Shown here piece by piece: positions 57,146-64,000 of a stretch of DNA of 64,000 bases (positions are counted from its first letter, which is position 1; each line of letters opens with the position of its first letter). Source of the stretch: Acanthacorydalis orientalis (taxonomy: Eukaryota > Arthropoda > Insecta > Megaloptera > Corydalidae). Under the pieces are notes generated by a model, which saw only the letters and a program-made list of their open reading frames with translations, had not been told where the DNA came from and searched no databases. Both the position numbers and the translations under genes were made by a program. The stretch covers positions 38,574,749 through 38,638,748 of the forward strand of contig CM068317.1 in NCBI GenBank assembly GCA_034766995.1, read 5' to 3'.

Positions 57146-58124
57146 TTAGGCTGGTGCAAAAATAATTGCGGTTTTTACGTATCGAGTATAGAGACGGACA
57201 TATCAGTTAAAAATTATATTTATCAATCAAAATAGAGACCACTGGCCTGCACATATTTCTCCCAACGGAAAACAAGTTTATTCATTCCTATAAGAGAAAA
57301 TTCTTGAGTCCTGGAATAAACGAATTAATAGAAAGCGCTTTGAGCTGATGCTAGATCTTTGAAAACCTTCTCTCGTAGGAAACTACTCAAATGTTTAAAA
57401 AAAATGATACTCTGTCGGAAACAGATCCGAAGAGTAAGGTGGATGAGGTTAGGTTTCATAACCCAGTTCACTTAATTTTTTTAAAGTCATTTGTGAGACG
57501 TGTGCTCGGGTGTTGTCATGAAGATTTGGTCCACTTCGATTCAACTAATGCTGGCCATAAACGATGGAACTTCTCATGCAATTTCTCAATTTCCTGACAA
57601 TATTTTTCTGCTGTTATCGTTTCACCAGTATTTAAGAATTTGTAGTAAGTGATGCCACTTGCCGACCACCAAACAGTGACGATAATATTTTTTGCATGAA
57701 GCTTCGGTTCAGAAAACTGTTTTGGTGCCTCTCCTCGGTCTAGCCACTGTAATTAACGTTTCCGGTTGTTGTAAGAACCCACTTTTCATCACATGTGACA
57801 AAAATTTTTGGAAACAGTATTGAGCTGTACTTTATTAATTGACTCTTCGCCAAAAACAAATTTGATATTTCGAGCAGTTTCTGTTGCTTTACGATCCAAT
57901 TTAAACTCATTTGCACGAATTTGCTTTCCTTTCATGACTAATTTAAGAAGTTGTATCCAACAGTACCAAAGAATGAAGACAATAGATATAAACTGAAGTC
58001 AGTAGTACTAATTTCATTATTACAATGATGTACCACATGACCATAACAAAAGATAACGTTAGCTAGAAAAATCGTCACCAAACTTAAAATAATAAAAACC
58101 GCAATTATTTCTGCACCAACATAA
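57146..58124 (-). mobile_element. Mariner family B, copy 5 (internal deletion)
   Basis: 3' end TTAGGCTGGTGCAAAAATAA at the left (flank TG), 5' end AATTATTTCTGCACCAACATAA at the right before TA (58125-58126). The length of 979 bp is about 300 short of copy 1. The loss joins the first DNA-binding block (EESIN...QLNTVSKNF) to the first catalytic motif at a shared CAAAAATTTTTG-like string near 57800, removing the second helix block and linker. Confidence 0.92.
57380..57945 (-). pseudogene. Mariner family B transposase, both first Asp residues kept
   Basis: On the minus strand: an ATG near 57936 (MKGKQIRANEFKLDRKATET), EESIN, then the deletion junction, then VTCDEKWVLT with the first Asp near 57785. 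The second motif LHDNTRAHVS keeps its Asp (inverse GTC at 57515-57517) but changes Pro to Ala. The third region near 57400-57430 reads SSDLFPTEYHFF, where the Asp before Tyr is replaced by Glu. Stops and shifts are fewer than in other family B copies. Confidence 0.85.
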
Positions 58125-58439
58125 TACATTCAAAAAACAATACAGAAATATTGGATTTAATAAAAATTTATGCAAGTATAGTTTCTCAAAACTTCATATA
58201 AAATATTCCATATTCTTTTATTACATTTCTCTCTTGATTCTAAATTATTTTTTACACAAATGTTGTGAAATATTACAATTAAGTAGGATATCTTATAAAC
58301 AATGTAGAAAAAAAAATGAACTCTATAATTTTTTTCTATATATATATATATATATGAAGAATACAATATAAAATACTTGTTCTTTTGGTAAATGGCCTGT
58401 CTCATAAAAATGCTATAAATACAAATATATATCCTCATT

Positions 58440-58640
58440 ATCTTTTTCTGTTCAATACTTTATTATTGTTTATGCGAATTTCGATGACGATCCAATCTAT
58501 CAGAGCTTGAAAAATCTATAGATGGTGCTCTTAAGGTGAACTAACCATCGAAATTCATCATAAATAATAATCAATTATTAAACATTTTGATCAGAAAAAC
58601 TTTTGTGTGGTTTATCCATAACGATAGTTCATTTGTGAAA
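58440..58640 (+). repeat. Decayed repeat family H, copy 5
   Basis: Shares TTATTGTTTATGCG-AATTT, AATCAATTATTAAAC and ACATTTTGATCAGAAAAA with 37430-37530 (inverse) and more loosely with 30200-30300. No frame survives. Confidence 0.5.
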
Positions 58641-60203
58641 ATATTTCTGTATGTGTATATATATATATATATATAACAAAATAATATTCAGTATCAGACT
58701 ACAAATTTCAGCCGACTGGTACAGAAAAGCTTGCATTAAATATGCAAGAGAGGCGAAGTTCTCTGGCTAACTTGTAAATAACTGAGGGTCGACATCTCCC
58801 TTAATATCTATATCGAATATTCAAACGATTAAATTGTATGCAATTTAATAATTGAAATTGTATTTAAGATAATGTGCTTTAGCTATATATATATATATAT
58901 ATATTTATGTATATGTATTGCCACAACAGCATAATATCCATATAAATGAAACCGAAACGAAATGCAAAATAGGATTGTTGTCGTTCGGTGTACGAACTAT
59001 GCCTATTTAGCTTGCAAGCAAACGCCGCCATAATAAGAACGAATTGTACGTTATGTGACTAGAATATATTTTTAATTTAAAAATAAATTGTAATTTTGAA
59101 ACCAAAAATCTCGGTGTATACATTATCCGCGTATACATATTTATGACGGCGGTCTGCTGACATTTGTCTTGTAATTTGAATAATATTTTTTTTCGAAAAT
59201 AATTATTATACGACAGCCACGAGTCTACTTCTAAAGCATTAATTAAAAACGTTATTTTTTTAAAAAATAAAATCATCTCTGTAGTCGACATCGAGTGTTG
59301 TTATCGCGCAGACACTTATCTCTTTATCTACGGTTTAAGGAGGACGCCGTGAGGATAAATCTGATAGAGCACAACATTACAATACGCTCTCATCGTTTCA
59401 TTTAATTGAAATTAGATGTTTCCGGACTGATAAATTTAAAAGTTATACGATTTCGTTGATACTGATCCATGTATGTATAGGACAAGTGATTATTATTTGA
59501 AATTAGATAATCGGAACCGATTGAAAATGCCAGACGCTATTGATAAAAAAATATGAAACTGTATTCAAACAATGCACTATCAATTCGAAACATTGTACAA
59601 CAGGAGTGATATTTATCACAAATTTAGCGGATTTATGGTCATAAATTATTTGATATGATTTTAATCATATTAGTAACTGTTATTACATTTTATTTCATGA
59701 CAGTATTATAATTTCTGTTTTAGTGTTGAGCACAAATCGTACTCTCTCATATCGGATTATGTTGTCGATCAAATAAATAAAATGTAGCATTACATTTTAT
59801 GAGATAATATTCATGAATTAATTGAAATCCAATCGATATAATCAACAGTCCACGTAGATTTTTATAATTAGATGCTTTAAAACAGCACATTTTTTTTGTG
59901 ATTATAAAATGTTTTTTTAAATCAGTGGGGTACAGATCAGACGAAATCCGCCTTTGTTAATATCTACTTTAATGTTATTACATATAATAGAGCACAAATT
60001 GAATTATTTCAGTAATAATTGAATTAGTGTATTGAATTTAAACCAATATGCATAGATTTAATTTAAATATAAAGCTGCACTAATTGAATCGATAACTGAC
60101 TAGTATTTATCAATGCGTTAGTTGAAATCTGTTCAGTCTTTTTAAACTGTTAATTTCTTATCAGTTTAATTTAAATTGTCCAATAAAAATATTAGATATT
60201 TGA
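58641..60203. other. AT-rich non-coding DNA
   Basis: Small TA tracts at 58648-58675 and 58883-58906. The 94-codon minus frame at 59007-59291 is not recognised. Nothing else seen. Confidence 0.5.
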
Positions 60204-60913
60204 CCCTTTGATACCGGACGTGGATCTACTAATCCATTGATATTTTTCAAAGAATCTACGGCCTCGGGCCGCTATGTTTTGAATGATATATTTAAAGGTC
60301 ATTAATCTCTTTCTAATGAAACTAAATTTATTATAAAATTAACATAAAATTAACATTTAATTAAGATTTATTTATATTTTTTTATATAAAGTTAACATTT
60401 TCTTTCATTAAAAAAATACGGTAGTCCGAAAATCAGAAAAATCGCGGTTTTTCCTTTGAAAACCTACACGTAAAAAATTGTGAACTTGAGAATTGGGTTG
60501 AATAAATATTTTTTTCCAAAAGTTCATCATTGGAAGGAAGCGTATAAAAAAATTCAAGACTATGTCCAAGTACAAGATGTGACCGATATGAAACCGTTTT
60601 GCGCACACTTGCTTTTTCAAAATTTTTCACACTCAACAGTAGTGTCATTTCTGCAAATTTTCAACTGTAATCAATTTTTCTGCTTCCAATTATATGTTTC
60701 CAATCAAGATATTTAGTTCCTCGAATAATATCAACGATTTTCCACGATATATCAGAAAGATATGAAATTTCTAATGGATAATCTGAATTAACATATTTTT
60801 TTGTAACCGACAAATTTGCAATTTTTATCTTATGATAGAAGAATGTTCAGTTAATCGAAAAATATTTTTTAAAAAATATCTAGAACACTTTCCTTTTCAC
60901 CGGCTCCAAACTG
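60204..60913 (+). mobile_element. piggyBac family 2, copy 2 (strongly deleted)
   Basis: Left end CCCTTTGATACCGGACGTGG after TTGA (mutated TTAA, 60200-60203); right end CACCGGCTCCAAACTG before TTAA (60914-60917). Length 710 bp. The subterminal regions match 26599-27649. Of the transposase only the end of the Cys-rich domain is left (about 60570-60642): the FKIFHTQQ end is readable but most of its Cys codons are lost. Confidence 0.88.
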
Positions 60914-60917
60914 TTAA

Positions 60918-61290
60918 TTATAAACCTGATTTATTTTATAATTATAATTTTTGATTATTTTCAATCATAGCGTTTTGAATAAACATATTTTATTAACAAA
61001 TAAATAGTTACTAAAAGTTTTTTCAAAACTGATCTGTGTTTTCAGTCCTTCGAGACAGTATTTTTTATCATTTTCTGCAATAAATCTCAACTTTTAAGGA
61101 AGAGTAAGCTTCTTATACTCGAATTTTCGAGATTCAAGACATTTAGTCATTTAGCTGTCTCAAAACTCTAGTATAAGAAATTCAAGCAACATAAAAATGG
61201 TCCCAGATTTAGAATATGAATGAATTATTACCTCATAATGTCGGATAGGTACATGTGATAATATTTAAGATTTTACCAATATTTGTTGTC
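60918..61290. other. AT-rich spacer
   Basis: Nothing recognised. Confidence 0.5.
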
Positions 61291-61480
61291 TTGGCGGTCT
61301 TCATCTTTTTGGATCATTTGTGTATCTGTTCTCCACTACTAATTTCAACTCCTGTATTATCTTCAGATAAATATCAGAGACTGTCCAATTCAGTCTCATC
61401 ATTTATCTGAAGGTGGCACACATTCCGAAACTAGTAGTGAGTAACAAACACTGAAATAATGCAAAAAGACAAAGACTAGG
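61291..61480. mobile_element. Fold-back element, best copy
   Basis: Left arm about 61291-61370 and right arm 61398-61480 are imperfect inverses: TCCACTACTAATTTC pairs with GAAACTAGTAGTGAG, and TCTTCAGATAAAT with ATTTATCTGAAGG. The loop holds a smaller hairpin, GAGACTG/CAGTCTC. Related pieces lie at 17200-17400 and 47435-47500. No coding content; family unknown. Confidence 0.72.
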
Positions 61481-62294
61481 CAAACATATCAACAGTGTCA
61501 CAGGTGTAAAACAGACAACTATACTTTTACTAATATTTGTTCAAAACTGAATTCACATTTTCATATTTATGTCATAAAAACGGTTCAATACGTTCAGATT
61601 TTTGAATACGTTTTATTTATAAATCTGCAGTTTATCGTTTTTATCAGACACTATATGAACTGCCATTCTTCTTGCCGCTGGGTTGTTTATCGAAAGCAAC
61701 GATTTCACTTTTAATGAAATCGAATCGAGTGCATATCTTGTCTACCAGTTAACAGACAAAAAAATTAATCGTAACTATTCGGTGATATATCTAAAAGCGC
61801 CGAAGATAGTTGTTTGTTCATCCCTGTAGTTCGGTACAAGTGTAGCCCCGGAGGCAAATACCTAAAATGAATTTGTATCGACCTTTTCGGTGAGATTTTA
61901 CAAGGCGTTCTCGCCCGACTGCCCGCCTGTCTATAAGTTACGAGGAACGTGTACACTTCTCGATGTGTGCTAAAACAGAAGTACTTTCACTGCCAAAACG
62001 TACACGACCTTTGATGGTCGCAACATAAATATGGAATAGATAAAAACCCAGTCAGTCAGTCAGTCGTGCCTTTTTATGCGTCGCACGACTGCAAATCGCA
62101 CGGAATAAACTAGAGTGGGTTCGTTGCGCCATTGCGAAAATAATATTTACAATTCACGTAATTTACGGATTGTCCTTATTGGAATTGTTGAATGGATTTC
62201 GACACTGTATGCTGCTTTGTGGAACGAATACGTTTCTGTACGTGGCCGATATACAATAAAAATAATATTCGTTTCGATTTTAAAATATTTTATG

Positions 62295-62295
<1 letters not shown>
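61481..62295. other. Non-coding DNA with a TCAGTC tandem
   Basis: Near 62037, GATAAAAACC is followed by CAGTCAGTCAGTCAGTCG, four overlapping copies of the insect initiator-like TCAGTC, and then a 9-bp hairpin, CAGTCGTGC/GCACGACTG (62061-62091). The 63-codon minus frame (61765-61956) is unassigned. Confidence 0.4.

Positions 62296-62376
<81 letters not shown>
62296..62376. repeat. (TA)n microsatellite
   Basis: About 80 bases of TA with two G interruptions. Frames across it on both strands are artefacts. Confidence 0.95.
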
Positions 62377-62377
<1 letters not shown>

Positions 62378-62868
62378 GTCACATTTCACACTACTTTTAC
62401 AGGTTACTAACAAAATTTAAACGTGATAGATACAAAACTTATCTATTCTACTACTTTTAATTATAATTCACTTATTATAGTTTACTATATCTGCATATTT
62501 ATTTATTTCTTACAATTTGTTCTTAAACTATATTTTAATTTCCAGTCTTTTTCGGACGCTAATGATCTCAGCTGTCGAAGCGCCCTAAAACCGCAATAAC
62601 CAACCAACCAGTCTTTTGAAACAATCCTTTAAAAATGTTACTTAATTGAGCACAGGTATTACTGATCCCATAAATACACCGATGCTAGTCTGATTGATAT
62701 TAGGAACTAAGCTTTCTTTTAATAGTTCCAACCTTTTAGAATATTTTATTATATGGATATTGTTTATGTGCCCATGACAAAATTTGCATACTTTGTTTCT
62801 ACACTTATCTCTTGCAAAGTCCCACCTCCACCTATCTAACATAAATTTTCCAATTATTCTTCTTTCTG

Positions 62869-62872
<4 letters not shown>
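62377..62872. other. Non-coding DNA
   Basis: TCTCAGCTGTCGAAGCGCCC at about 62567 followed by AACCAACCAACC looks like the tail of a retroelement or another repeat, but I cannot place it. Confidence 0.35.
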
Positions 62873-62939
<67 letters not shown>

Positions 62940-62940
62940 A
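62873..62940. repeat. (TA)n microsatellite
   Basis: About 60 bases of TA followed by TGTATGTATA. Confidence 0.95.
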
Positions 62941-63816
62941 TTAAATTTAATTTAATTTAAAAATCAAATTTCAATTAAAATGTTACTTTTGAATTTAATA
63001 TTTTATTTAAATAACACGTATCTAAAAAACATGATAGTAATGGACTAATTGCTTATTAAAATGATTTAATTTTCAGTTTGTTCAAATGGAAACGATTAAT
63101 TTTTCGTACAGGAAATTTTATGATGATGATACATATCTCACTCAATCCCATACAATCACAAGAAAACATTTTTAATCAAAAGCGTTCGATACTTGATAAC
63201 TAATTGGTTTAGAGTGTTTCGTGTACCCATTTCAATGGCGATCCCATTATCCTCAGAGCATTAAGATAGAGAAAAATATGTATACCTTAGCGTATTGAGG
63301 ATTATGAGGATGACTCAGGCTGTTATCGGGGCCATAGACTCCCCTATGAACGGCAACATATAGACAGATCTGTGTCGTATAAGCAGACTGGAGTGCAGAA
63401 AAATATACAAGTACACAAAATCTACTTTAAATTCCATAAATGGATGTATGATATTTAGAAGTGATAATAAATAACTCGAAAATTACGGTTATCATAAAAA
63501 AATACAGTGAATCCACATAGCATAGAAGACAAATAAATTTTTAATGCTATGCGTACCTATAAAACATATTAAATGTGGAATATACACATTCCTGCAATAA
63601 AATTTCGACAATAAAACAATGAACGATAAATAATACAGTCGTAAAAACGGTGTATAATAAATAGCTTACTCGTAAAGTAATTAATCTACGCTCAATTATA
63701 AAAAATATGTATTTTTTATGTAGATGTATAACTAAAGCACTCGAGATATGTTTAATTAAAACAGATTTGGTCAGTTGTATCACTGCATTCCAATTTATAT
63801 ATGTATGCATGTATGT

Positions 63817-63870
<54 letters not shown>

Positions 63871-64000
63871 ACAATAAACAAATTATTCAAGTAATATGCA
63901 AACGGTATCAAAATATTTTATAATTTAATACGTCCATTTAAAATTGTCAGTTTTTCAAAACTAACCAGCATTACATATAATAATTTTATTCGACGATGAT
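62941..64000. other. AT-rich non-coding DNA
   Basis: No gene. 63210-63420 is somewhat less AT-rich, without a recognisable frame. A (TA)n tract lies at 63813-63868. Confidence 0.5.
63813..63868. repeat. (TA)n microsatellite
   Basis: TA run of about 50 bases after ATGTATGCATGTATGTATAC. Confidence 0.95.

Noticed and set aside
62560..62620. SINE or retroelement tail around TCTCAGCTGTCGAAGCGCCC
   Set aside because: No promoter boxes, poly-A tail or second copy in the window to support a class.

Overview
The window looks like AT-rich, gene-poor nuclear DNA of an insect. A hymenopteran, perhaps an ant, is my best guess, but this is inference. It rests on the density of mariner-type transposons, the piggyBac, hAT and Helitron remnants, the very many (TA)n microsatellites, and a nuclear copy of a mitochondrial cytb–trnS2 junction that reads through only with the invertebrate mitochondrial code. 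I found no intact host protein gene, no rRNA and no functional nuclear tRNA. Almost every long reading frame is either a decayed transposase piece or an artefact of a (TA)n tract. The real content is a dense, nested set of dead DNA transposons.

Layout. 1-11 kb: AT desert with microsatellites, a 176-bp hAT-like MITE with a 9-bp target duplication (3285-3460), and a short mariner of family A (4935-5747). 11-20 kb: a second family A copy (11035-11906), a TTAA-flanked inverted-repeat element (16453-17163), a block of unnamed repeats (17.2-18.1 kb), and a near full-length mariner of family B with an Hsmar1-like terminal repeat (18339-19615). 20-28 kb: two different piggyBac families (20430-21352 and 26599-27649), two full-length-sized mariners of other families (22514-23737 and 24637-25904), and a MITE (24159-24623). 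28-32 kb: two non-LTR retrotransposon fragments lying in opposite orientation, then a mauritiana-like mariner (about 30610-31860). 33-42 kb: family B copies with shared flanks, a third family A copy, the NUMT (37624-37925), and an inverted duplication that carries mariner ends. 42-51 kb: CpG-richer patches that may be promoters or first exons, a 287-bp Helitron-like element, an IS630-type transposase wreck, a mariner C-terminal fragment, and a second Helitron-like segment. 53-64 kb: mariner N-terminal fragments, a piggyBac-like MITE, second copies of both piggyBac families, another family B mariner, and a fold-back element.

How the parts relate. Nothing here forms a working pathway. The biology is that of element families. 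Family A survives as three copies that share one internal deletion, and both piggyBac families as pairs of core-deleted copies, so short derivatives were amplified by a transposase from elsewhere. Three of five family B copies share the same loss of the second catalytic Asp. Several family B copies share flanking DNA, so some multiplied by duplication of a larger segment rather than by fresh insertion. I do not see a convincing new biological system; the best leads are these shared defects and duplications, the NUMT, and a few CpG-rich islands with possible splice donors.
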